Source: UCB3 sp964415605 (GTDB lineage Bacteria > Chloroflexota > Anaerolineae > Epilineales > Epilineaceae). From it: DNA of 14,579 bases. The notes below the pieces were generated by a model. That model made no database searches. It was given only the letters and a program-made list of their open reading frames with translations, and was not told where the DNA came from. A program made the translations under genes and the position numbers. Below are positions 1-6,314 of the stretch, piece after piece; within the stretch, counting starts at the first letter, position 1; each line of letters begins with the position of its first letter. The DNA lies in assembly GCA_964415605.1 (NCBI GenBank), contig CAYQBA010000121.1, positions 1 through 14,579 on the forward strand. The letters are read 5' to 3'.

Positions 1-13
1 TTCTGGACTCCTG

Positions 14-178
14 TCACCCAAAGGGTATGGTGTCCACGAAATCGGGGCAACTCCAGTGTAACCAGCCACACGAGCTAGAACTCTGTTGTGCAACAGCAAT
101 GCTCGAGGAGTGGATCCCCATCACCACGGCAATGGTCGCAGCCACGCATCTTGCGCTCCGGTGCTTGGAGTAGGTCAT
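14..178 (-). CDS. Short exported Cys-rich protein, N-terminal part (start of a third array unit)
   Basis: This is a 54-codon ORF. Its ATG (178-176) overlaps the TGA (177-175) of the upstream Cys-rich gene as ATGA, the classic arrangement for translational coupling. The product has a basic start (TYSKHRSAR), a hydrophobic stretch (VAATIAVVMGI) and a likely cleavage site AVA/QQ, so it should be exported. The segment after cleavage, AQQSSSSCGWLH, matches AQQSATSCSWLH of the gene at 8721-9350, which sits at the same place after its own large Cys-rich gene. The match fades after WLH and the frame closes at a TGA (16-14). The ORF may therefore be a truncated paralogue, a frameshifted one, or a small peptide in its own right; the window edge prevents a decision. 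Function is unknown. Confidence 0.6.
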   Translation of the reverse strand: MTYSKHRSARCVAATIAVVMGIHSSSIAVAQQSSSSCGWLHWSCPDFVDTIPFG

Positions 179-1236
179 TGGATGACACTTGTTCGATTCT
201 CATTGCCTGTACTGATTGCCCCAGACGGGGTTGAAGTCGCCGTCGGTGTCGCCGTCGCCGTAGGCTCACAGTTGCCCGCAAAGCAGCAGACATAGGTCAC
301 AGTCAAGCGCCAGGGACGCAAGGTATTGTCGTCGACATCCAGTTTCCAGTGCGTCGGCAGAGCGTCCGAGTCGAAGATGCAATCCAACCGGATGACCCAG
401 TGCAGTTGGTTGGCTACACTGCAGATCGACACAGGGGTCATGACCTGGGACTCGTTGTCGCCGAATGCCCTGAGGGTGGCCAGGATTGGGGCGTTCGACT
501 GACAGATACCGCGATCGCCGGTGCAGTCGCCCTCAGCGCAGCACAGATCCACCTCGACAATCGCCGCATAGCGGTCGTCGCCCGCCCCGCAGAACGCTGT
601 GACCGGGAACGTCGCCTCGGTGTTGCCGATGAAGCCATCCAGGAGGTCGCAATCCTCGGCCGTCGCCGGACGGTCGGTGTATTGGAACTGCACCCGTCGG
701 ACAGGCGCGCAACATGACATGGTCGTCGGTCCGGGCGTCCATGTGGGGGTCGGTGTATGGGCTGGATCGTCCGTCGGCGTTGCTCCGGGGGGCGTCGGCG
801 TCACCATCCCGCGCTGGGCCTGCCACGTCGGCCCCACCGGCGGTGTTGGGACAAGCGTTGGCACGCTCACCCCGCAGCAGCCGTGCGCGGGCGTCGGCAC
901 TGGCGCGAGTTGCGGGCAGGTGGTGCACGGCGTGGTCGACGCATTGGGCGTCGGTCGTGGAGCGTCGTCGCAGCACACTTCAGGCGTACCGGTCGAACTT
1001 GCGGCCGGACCACCCGCGCCGCAGTTGGGGCAATCGTTGCAGTACGGACGCTTGGGGCATGGTGTTTGAAAGAACCCTGGTTCCGGCGCACACGCAAAGC
1101 GCTGCTCCGGCCGCGGCTCCTCCTCGGAGGTCGCCGGGATGAAATCCTCGACGAAGTACCGCACGCACGTGCGAGATCTCTCGATCGCCGAGAAGCCCCT
1201 GGGAAACACGCCCGTTCTGGACCGGTTGGCCGGCAT
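175..1236 (-). CDS. 5'-truncated copy of the large Cys-rich, Pro/Thr-linker exported protein
   Basis: The 353-residue frame aligns from CVRYFVEDF to its end with the last third of the product of 9361-12091, roughly three quarters identical by eye. Shared landmarks are NDCPNCG, CCD...PRPTPNASTTPC, HGCCG, a Pro/Thr linker (TPTPTWTPGPT), VDLCCA.GDC and YVCCFAGNC. Conserved paired cysteines suggest a disulfide-rich extracytoplasmic fold, with an unrecognised C-terminal domain of about 160 residues. The homology begins at about base 1171. The first 20 or so predicted residues come from the antisense of the neighbouring antitoxin-like ORF and contain no signal peptide, so this is the C-terminal remnant of a larger gene. 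The frame has stayed open over about 1 kb despite clear divergence, which suggests it was under selection until recently. Its tail carries an extra Thr/Pro/Ser run compared with the other copy. It may not be expressed in its present form. Confidence 0.7.
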   Translation of the reverse strand: MPANRSRTGVFPRGFSAIERSRTCVRYFVEDFIPATSEEEPRPEQRFACAPEPGFFQTPCPKRPYCNDCPNCGAGGPAASSTGTPEVCCDDAPRPTPNASTTPCTTCPQLAPVPTPAHGCCGVSVPTLVPTPPVGPTWQAQRGMVTPTPPGATPTDDPAHTPTPTWTPGPTTMSCCAPVRRVQFQYTDRPATAEDCDLLDGFIGNTEATFPVTAFCGAGDDRYAAIVEVDLCCAEGDCTGDRGICQSNAPILATLRAFGDNESQVMTPVSICSVANQLHWVIRLDCIFDSDALPTHWKLDVDDNTLRPWRLTVTYVCCFAGNCEPTATATPTATSTPSGAISTGNENRTSVIQ

Positions 1237-1300
1237 TCTGCCGGCGGATGTCGACGTCGACGACCACCGTCGACATCTCGCAGAGAAGTACGGTGGCTGA
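1139..1300 (+). CDS. Antitoxin-like small protein with chimeric N-terminus
   Basis: This 53-codon ORF ends at TGA 1298-1300 and overlaps the GTG start (1293) of the PIN toxin gene by 8 bases, which is typical antitoxin-toxin coupling. The C-terminal part (LGNTPVLDRLAGILP...DDHRRHLAEKY) has the acidic/basic helical look of a toxin-binding tail. The first 11 codons (1139-1171) are the reverse complement of the conserved CVRYFVEDF region of the Cys-rich gene, which occurs again at about 10270-10301. The natural N-terminus, where a DNA-binding domain would be expected, therefore seems to have been lost at a junction near 1171. The antitoxin role is inferred from position and length only; I recognise no specific family. 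Confidence 0.4.
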   Translation: MKSSTKYRTHVRDLSIAEKPLGNTPVLDRLAGILPADVDVDDHRRHLAEKYGG

Positions 1301-1720
1301 CAGGCTGCGCGTGCTCGTCGACGTCAACGTCGTCCTGGACGTTCTGGCGCGCCGGCAACCGTACTTCGAGGGATCGGCCCAGGTGTGGGCGGCGATCGAG
1401 ACCGGTCGTGTGGACGGCCTGCTTGCCGCACACACGGCGACGACGCTCTACGATCTGCTGCAACGCCATTCCGACCATGCCCGCGCGATCGCCGCGTTGA
1501 CCGATGTGCTGGGCGTATTCGAGATCGCGCCGGTCGACGGCCATGTGCTGTTAACGGCAGTGGCCTGGGCGGGCGCGATTTCGAGGATGCGGTGCAGATG
1601 GCGGCGGCCGCCTCGACCGGTGCGACACACGTCGTCACCCGCAATCCGGCCGATTTCCGGATCAGCCCGGTCGCCGTTCTACGACCCGCGGATCTGGCGG
1701 CGTTGCTGACGACGCGATAG
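1293..1720 (+). pseudogene. PIN-domain (VapC-like) toxin, one-base frameshift
   Basis: From GTG 1293 the product begins ADRLRVLVDVNVVLDVLARR, the PIN-domain first strand with its catalytic Asp (DVN..LDVL). It continues through an alpha-helical body with a conserved Thr/Leu-rich helix (AHTATTLYDLL). At about 1564 the reading frame changes: the next frame gives GGRDFEDAVQMAAA and then GATHVVTRNPADF, the expected second half with acidic residues (DFED) and the TRNPxDF strand of VapC-type ribonucleases. Adding one C to the CC at 1564-1565 restores a seamless reading (LLTAVALGGRDFEDAVQ) ending at TAG 1718-1720, about 142 residues, a normal PIN length. If real, the lesion inactivates the RNase. No slippery heptamer suggests programmed frameshifting. 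Confidence 0.8.
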
Positions 1721-1815
1721 GCTGCGCCGCAGCTCCGGTCGCGGCACATCGGGCCGCGTTGCAGGTGGGAACGAACGCCTGGCGAGGCGAAAAGGTATCG
1801 TCCGCCCGGATTCGA

Positions 1816-3231
1816 CTACCTCGCCCCCCGCAGCCACCTCTCGACTCGATTCCACTCCCGAAACCGCCGCTCGGCGCGCCGGAACTCCGGCGTGTGCATC
1901 CGGCGCCGGCCGTTGACCGCCCGGACACCGAGCTGCTTGTGCAGCAGCTCGTGGTACACGACGAAGTCCACGACGTAGGCGGGCGTCTTCGGATCGTCGA
2001 GCGTGATGCTCAGCATCACCGTGTCGGCATGAACGTCGTAGTGGCCGAGCTTGCGTTGCGTGAAGGTCGCGTTCCACGTCAGCACCGGCCGGGGCATCCG
2101 CCCCCCGAAGTACGCCCGGTTCACGCGATCGAACGACGCGTTCAGGTTGTGGTGGCGGCCGGTGGCGCGGAGATCGGCGACCCGGGACGCGCCGGCACTG
2201 ACGGCTTCATCCTCGAGATCCCGGATCAGGGAGCCGCTGTCGCCGGCCGCGCCGGGACCCGCGGCGGTGTCGTGGTCGCCCAGCCCTTCCCCACCCGCGT
2301 CGACGGGCGCCGCATCGAAGTGGGCTGCATCGCCTCGCTGCGGCGCGACCATCCCCGCGTCGCCGCGCCCCGGACCGCCATCGGCCCGACCAGCACCGGC
2401 CGGATCCTCCAGCTTCGCCATCACGTCCCTGAACGCAGCGGAATGCGCGTAGTCGCGCACCACCGGCAGCCGCCAGTCCTCTCCGAACGCGGCGGCCACT
2501 GCCGCTTCGACGACCGCCTGGGGCGCGCTCATCAGGCCCTGATGCATGCGGATGGCGTAGGCGTCGCCCTCGACGCGCCCGCCGACCAGGGTGTTGGAAT
2601 GGTAGAGGCGCGGCGCCACCGTCCGGACGCCGTTGGTTTGAAGCCGCCGGTCGTCCGCCAAACGCGGCCGGCCGGCGGCCAGCGCGGCCGCCACCGTGGC
2701 CACGTGCGCCTCGAGGTTGCCCGGCTCGGCCAGGAGGCGCAGCCATTGGTAGGCCCGCCGCGAGCGGATCGGGAGATCCGCCGGGCTGACCCCGCCTTGG
2801 CGACAGATGCGCTCGGTGTCCGCCGCCTCGGTGACGAGCTGGGCGCGCAGGCCGGCCAGGCGCGGGTCGCCGGCGCCCGGCGGCCAGGCCGCGGGATCGA
2901 CCAGCGCCAGGATCGCGGCGTGCAGGTCGTCGCAGATGGCGACGAGGTTCGTGACGCGGAAGTCGTGCGGAGGTGGCGGCGCGGCATCCGCCGGACGGAT
3001 GGGCAGGCGGCGCAGATCCAGCGTCTTCAGGAACAGGAACGCCCGGTAGCTCGGTGCCGGCAGGTCCGCGGGCCGAGTGCGGCGGGTGCGGCAGATCCGT
3101 TCGACGTCTTCGACGATGTGCGCAACGTGCGCGCGGAACGCATCCGCCTCGCCGGGCGGAATGCCGGCGGCGAGGCGGGCGCGTACGTCGTTCATGGCGC
3201 GGATGAGGCCGGGAATGCGGAGGGTGGTCAT
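1816..3231 (-). CDS. SprT-like zinc metallopeptidase with duplicated N-terminal helical modules
   Basis: This is a 471-residue protein. The C-terminal part (about 360-471) is a SprT/YgjP-type zinc-protease domain: FDRVNRAYFGGRMPRPVLTW, then VVYHELLHKQLG with HExxH at 427-431, and a third metal ligand in RRRMHTPEF (His446). The N-terminal half holds a duplicated module: residues 39-73 and 132-168 share ERICR...PADLP..S.RA(F/Y)..L. Residues 206-276 form a third conserved region (RLYHSNTLVGG...YAIRMHQGL...FRDVMAKLED). Residues 276-335 are a Gly/Ala/Asp-rich linker. No signal peptide is seen, so it is probably cytoplasmic; the substrate is unknown. The gene lies 86 bases downstream of the methyltransferase-like gene on the same strand and converges with the PIN gene. 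A deleted copy of its 3' end lies at 8369-8490. Confidence 0.85.
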   Translation of the reverse strand: MTTLRIPGLIRAMNDVRARLAAGIPPGEADAFRAHVAHIVEDVERICRTRRTRPADLPAPSYRAFLFLKTLDLRRLPIRPADAAPPPPHDFRVTNLVAICDDLHAAILALVDPAAWPPGAGDPRLAGLRAQLVTEAADTERICRQGGVSPADLPIRSRRAYQWLRLLAEPGNLEAHVATVAAALAAGRPRLADDRRLQTNGVRTVAPRLYHSNTLVGGRVEGDAYAIRMHQGLMSAPQAVVEAAVAAAFGEDWRLPVVRDYAHSAAFRDVMAKLEDPAGAGRADGGPGRGDAGMVAPQRGDAAHFDAAPVDAGGEGLGDHDTAAGPGAAGDSGSLIRDLEDEAVSAGASRVADLRATGRHHNLNASFDRVNRAYFGGRMPRPVLTWNATFTQRKLGHYDVHADTVMLSITLDDPKTPAYVVDFVVYHELLHKQLGVRAVNGRRRMHTPEFRRAERRFREWNRVERWLRGAR

Positions 3232-3317
3232 GGGTGCTCTTGCCGATCATCGGCGCTTGAAGCCCCATTATCCAACCATCGAAGCGCGTGTCCAGCCCGC
3301 AGCCGATCGCGAGGCAT

Positions 3318-3767
3318 CTACGCCGCCGCCGGCACTCGGAACGACAGGCACCAGCCGTGGTCGCGCCAGATCGACTCGACGCTGACGTCCTCCATCCCCG
3401 GCGGAAGGAGATCGACCGGCGGTTTGACCGCTTCACCCGCCGGGCCGGTGAACAGATCGGTGAAGCCGGGCACGAGGTGGCTGAAGCGCCGGTAACCGCT
3501 GGCGACCGCTTCGGTCTCGTCGATGACCACCATCCGCGCGCCGGGCCGGGCGACGCGCGCCATCTCGCGCAGGGCGGCGGCGCGGTCGGTGAAGAAGTTG
3601 ATGCCGCCGAGGTGCAGCGCGACGGGGAAACGCCGTCCGCAGCCCGCGCAGGCGAGGGAGCCGTCGCTGACGATGCCGCCGCCAGCGACGGCATCGGTTG
3701 CGGCGGCCAAGGTGAGCGGCCCGCGGCAGCTCGGGCAGGCGAGCAGGTCAACGGTCGTCTGGTGCAT
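3318..3767 (-). CDS. Trm112-type zinc ribbon fused to the C-terminal half of a methyltransferase (SAM-binding core absent)
   Basis: The product has 149 residues. Residues 1-49 are a Trm112-like zinc ribbon (LLACPSCRGPL...LACAGCGRRFPV; Cys11, 14, 40, 43). At residues 48-51 the sequence jumps directly to LHLGGINFFTDRAAALREMARVARPGARMVVIDETE and on to PVDLLPPGMEDVSVESIW, the second half of a class I SAM-dependent methyltransferase. Relatives with this architecture normally carry about 100 or more residues between these parts, including the glycine-rich SAM motif (DxGxGxG), and nothing like it is present. The frame is intact and the ATG has a good ribosome-binding site (GGGAGGG at 3781-3775, 7 bases away). 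It is either an in-frame deletion derivative, probably without catalytic activity, or a pseudoenzyme. Confidence 0.75.
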   Translation of the reverse strand: MHQTTVDLLACPSCRGPLTLAAATDAVAGGGIVSDGSLACAGCGRRFPVALHLGGINFFTDRAAALREMARVARPGARMVVIDETEAVASGYRRFSHLVPGFTDLFTGPAGEAVKPPVDLLPPGMEDVSVESIWRDHGWCLSFRVPAAA

Positions 3768-3798
3768 CGAGAGACCCTCCCGTGGTAAGACGCCTGCA

Positions 3799-3827
3799 AT
3801 CTAACCGCATCGCTCGCCAAAGGGCAA
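3799..3827 (-). promoter_or_regulatory. Possible sigma70-type promoter for the methyltransferase-like gene
   Basis: On the minus strand TTGCCC (3827-3822) is followed after 17 bases by TTAGAT (3804-3799), with the start codon 32 bases further on behind a GGGAGGG ribosome-binding site. Spacing is ideal, but the -10 match is mediocre. Confidence 0.3.
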
Positions 3828-3878
3828 GTTCACCCCGCCGCGCCGCCATGCGCGCAGCCGCCTGCCCTGCTGTTCGGC

Positions 3879-3884
3879 TAGAAT
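3879..3884 (+). promoter_or_regulatory. Possible -10 box TAGAAT giving a leaderless transcript
   Basis: TAGAAT (5 of 6 matches to TATAAT) lies 8 bases before the ATG at 3893. Transcription starting 7-8 bases downstream would begin at the start codon itself. There is no ribosome-binding site before this ATG, which fits leaderless expression. No convincing -35 box is seen. Confidence 0.35.
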
Positions 3885-3892
3885 TCCGGCCG

Positions 3893-4639
3893 ATGCCCAA
3901 TACCGACGATCTACCTGCCGTGCCGGGCGATTCGGGCGACGCCGCGCCGCGCGATCTGCGTCGTGACATGGCCCGGCGTATGATCCAGATCGGCATCACG
4001 ATGCTGGTCACCGCGCTGATCCTCTTCGGCGTAGCCGGCACCTGGCGTTGGCCAGAGGCCTGGCTGCTCGTCGGCCTCACCGCTGTCGGCACGCTTGCGG
4101 CGGAGCTGGCGTCCACTCGGTGCCATCCGGAGGTAATCGCCGCGCGGTCCCACATGTGGCGTTCCGAGGCGCCGCGTTGGGACCGGGCGATCGTTGTGGC
4201 CTATGCGCTGGCATGGGCCGCGGTGCTGGTGCTCGCCGGCCTGGAGTATCGCTGGCGGGGCCTGAGCGGCTTGCCCCTCGCCCTGCCGCTGCTGGGTGCG
4301 GTTGGATTCCTCTTGGCCTATGCGCTGATCGGGTGGTCAATGGCCTGCAATCCTTTCTTCGAGACCTTGGTTCGCATCCAGCACGAGCGCGGGCATGTCA
4401 CCGTTACCAGCGGCCCCTATGCATATGTGCGGCATCCCGGCTATGTCGGTATCGTGCTGTTTCTGCTGTCCACGCCCCCTGTCCTGCGCTCCCCCTGGGC
4501 CGTCGCGCCGGCGCTTCTTGGCGGCACCGTGCTCGTCGTGCGCACCGCGCTGGAGGACCGGTTCCTGCAGGCCAACCTCGCCGGCTACGCGGACTACGCG
4601 CGGCGGGTGCGCTATCGGCTGGTGCCTGGGCTGTGGTAG
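3893..4639 (+). CDS. Isoprenylcysteine carboxyl methyltransferase (ICMT)/phospholipid-methyltransferase-like membrane protein
   Basis: From ATG 3893 the protein has 248 residues and several membrane segments (about 30-50, 54-75, 98-118, 124-147, 184-218). The C-terminal signature of the ICMT/PEMT superfamily is clear: GPYAYVRHPGY (174-184), a hydrophobic hairpin, then ALEDRFL (219-225) and GYADYARRVRYRLVPGLW at the end. These residues bind SAM and position the methyl acceptor in characterised members, which act at the inner membrane. The substrate cannot be told; bacterial members methylate diverse small molecules or lipids. The start is uncertain: an in-frame ATG at 3968 would give a protein beginning MARRMIQIG; 3893 is preferred because of the adjacent TAGAAT box. 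It is followed after 66 bases by the PaaK-like ligase on the same strand, probably one transcript. Confidence 0.85.
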   Translation: MPNTDDLPAVPGDSGDAAPRDLRRDMARRMIQIGITMLVTALILFGVAGTWRWPEAWLLVGLTAVGTLAAELASTRCHPEVIAARSHMWRSEAPRWDRAIVVAYALAWAAVLVLAGLEYRWRGLSGLPLALPLLGAVGFLLAYALIGWSMACNPFFETLVRIQHERGHVTVTSGPYAYVRHPGYVGIVLFLLSTPPVLRSPWAVAPALLGGTVLVVRTALEDRFLQANLAGYADYARRVRYRLVPGLW

Positions 4640-4705
4640 CGCGGGCCATGCGGGCGGACCGGGGTGCTCGCAAGACCGATTCCTCCCTGATCGTGGAGCC
4701 TTGGC

Positions 4706-6121
4706 ATGTTTGAGCGGCAGTTCCTGTCGGCGTCGTGGTCGGTGCTGCGCGCCGGTCGCGCCGGGCCGGCCGCGCGGGAGCGCCTGGCTGCGCTCCAGTC
4801 CCGCCGCTTGTCGGAGCTGGTCGCCTTCGCGCGCGCGCAATCGCCCTTCTATCGTTCGCTATACGCCGGCCTGCCCGAGCGGGTGGATAGCGTGGCGCAG
4901 CTGCCTGTCACCACCAAGGCCGAGCTGATGAGCGCGTTCGCCGATGGATTGACGGACCGCCGCGTCTCGCGGGAAGCGGTGCAGGCCTTCATGGCCGGCC
5001 AGGACCACGTCGGTCGGCTATACCTCGGCCGCTACGCGGTGTGGACCACGTCCGGCAGCTCCGGCCGGCCGGGGATCTTCCTGCACGACGTGTCCGCGCT
5101 GGGGGTCTACGCGGCCCTCCTGGTGATGCGATGCTGGCTGCGCTGGCTGCCGTGGCGCGGCCGCCTTCGGCTGATGCGGCAGGGCATCCGCGCTGCGTAC
5201 GTGGTGGCCACGGGCGGGCCTTTCGCGGCGGCGGAGTTCCAGGCGCTCGCCGAACGCCGCTTTGGCAGCCGGTCGGCCTCCAGCCGGGCCTTCTCCGTGC
5301 AGCAACCCCTGCCGGACTTGGTGGCAGCCCTGAATGCCTTCAAGCCCACCATCCTCGCCGGCTATCCCACCGCGATCGCGCTCCTGGCCGACGAACAGCG
5401 CTTGGCGCGACTCCGCGTCCGCCCGGAGCTCGTCGCCACGGGCGGCGAGTCGCTGGATCCCGCGACGCGGGAGAGCCTCGCGGCGGCTTTCGACTGCCCG
5501 GTGCGGGACATGTACGGCGCGACCGAGTTCATCGCGCTCGCTTCCGACTGCGGTCAGGGCTGGCTGCACCTCAACGCCGATTGGGCGATCCTGGAAGCCG
5601 TGGACGCCGCCTACCGCCCCGTGCCTCCGGGCGAGCCGTCCCACACCGTGCTGCTGACCAACCTCGCCAACCGGGTGCAGCCGGTGCTGCGCTACGATCT
5701 CGGCGACAGCGTGACCCTGTCTGGAGAAGCCTGCGCTTGCGGCAGCCCGCTGCCGGCCATGCGGGTCGAAGGACGGTGCGACGAGGTGCTGGCGATCACG
5801 GCGGCGGACGGCTCTCTGCTGCGCCTGCCGCCCCTGGCCCTGGTGGCCGAGGCCGAGGCCGTGCCGGGTGTCGAGCGATTTCAGATCATCCAGTCCGCCC
5901 CCGCGACGCTGCGCATCCGCCTCGCGGTGGAGCCGGGCGCCAATCCTGTCTCGGTCTGGACCGCGTTGGCGGCCCGGCTGGGAACTTTCCTTGCGGCCCG
6001 CGGCGCACCGGGCACGACCGTCGAACGCGACCCGGAGCCGCCCCGCCGGGATCCGCGCACGGGCAAGTTCCGCCAGGTGTGGTCGGAGCGACGGGGCGGC
6101 GATCCTCGGGCGGGTTGGTAG
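4706..6121 (+). CDS. Phenylacetate-CoA ligase (PaaK)-like adenylate-forming enzyme
   Basis: The product has 471 residues with the motifs of the acyl-adenylate superfamily in PaaK order: TTSGSSGRP (114-122, phosphate loop), ATGGESLDP (244-252), MYGATE (269-274), RYDLGD (329-334), a Cys-rich ACACG (342-346), EGRCDEVL (355-362, hinge) and TGKFRQV (452-458) with the C-terminal catalytic Lys. The opening SRRLSELVAFARAQSPFYR is also typical of the PaaK/CapK group. The enzyme should activate a carboxylic acid with ATP and transfer it to CoA or another acceptor; the acid is unknown. ATG 4706 has GTGGAG 8 bases upstream. The pairing with the membrane methyltransferase suggests a shared modification pathway, but this is inference. 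All catalytic motifs are present. Confidence 0.88.
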   Translation: MFERQFLSASWSVLRAGRAGPAARERLAALQSRRLSELVAFARAQSPFYRSLYAGLPERVDSVAQLPVTTKAELMSAFADGLTDRRVSREAVQAFMAGQDHVGRLYLGRYAVWTTSGSSGRPGIFLHDVSALGVYAALLVMRCWLRWLPWRGRLRLMRQGIRAAYVVATGGPFAAAEFQALAERRFGSRSASSRAFSVQQPLPDLVAALNAFKPTILAGYPTAIALLADEQRLARLRVRPELVATGGESLDPATRESLAAAFDCPVRDMYGATEFIALASDCGQGWLHLNADWAILEAVDAAYRPVPPGEPSHTVLLTNLANRVQPVLRYDLGDSVTLSGEACACGSPLPAMRVEGRCDEVLAITAADGSLLRLPPLALVAEAEAVPGVERFQIIQSAPATLRIRLAVEPGANPVSVWTALAARLGTFLAARGAPGTTVERDPEPPRRDPRTGKFRQVWSERRGGDPRAGW

Positions 6122-6314
6122 GTGTCGCCAGATCCACAAGCATCGGCTGCCAGATCACAAGCGGAATCGCGGCCCTTCGTCCGGTGATCGGTCGGCCGCT
6201 GAATGCGGCCACGGTGGGTGGCATGACGCGGGCCCGGACGCCGAGCCCGCCGGTCTGGACGGGCGTGGCGCCCGCCCCTCGAGTCCCGACACCACGAGCC
6301 GGCGCGCGCGGGCA
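6122..6314. other. Intergenic stretch with a REP-like hairpin
   Basis: No plausible gene is seen. It contains GGGCG-TGG-CGCCC (6261-6273), a perfect 5-bp stem with a 3-base loop, inside a longer GC-rich stretch (about 6225-6310). Its look recalls the short palindromic intergenic repeats that are abundant in some high-GC genomes. The assignment is uncertain because only one copy is visible here. Confidence 0.3.

Noticed and set aside
85..98. Near-palindrome CTGTTGTGCAACAG
   Set aside because: Lies within the short exported ORF (AVAQQ codons) and is too short to call an operator or terminator.
1555..1568. Programmed ribosomal frameshift in the PIN gene
   Set aside because: No X-XXY-YYZ slippery sequence or following stable structure; a missing base explains it more simply.
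1740..1789. Two short hairpins between the convergent PIN and SprT-like genes (stems 1740-1745/1753-1758 and 1776-1780/1785-1789)
   Set aside because: Stems of only 5-6 bp without a T-run; expected by chance at this GC content, so not called as terminators.
1759..3495. Very long plus-strand open frame (578 codons)
   Set aside because: Antisense shadow of the SprT-like gene; rich in Arg/Pro/Ala without recognisable motifs, while the minus frame has a clear HExxH protease domain.
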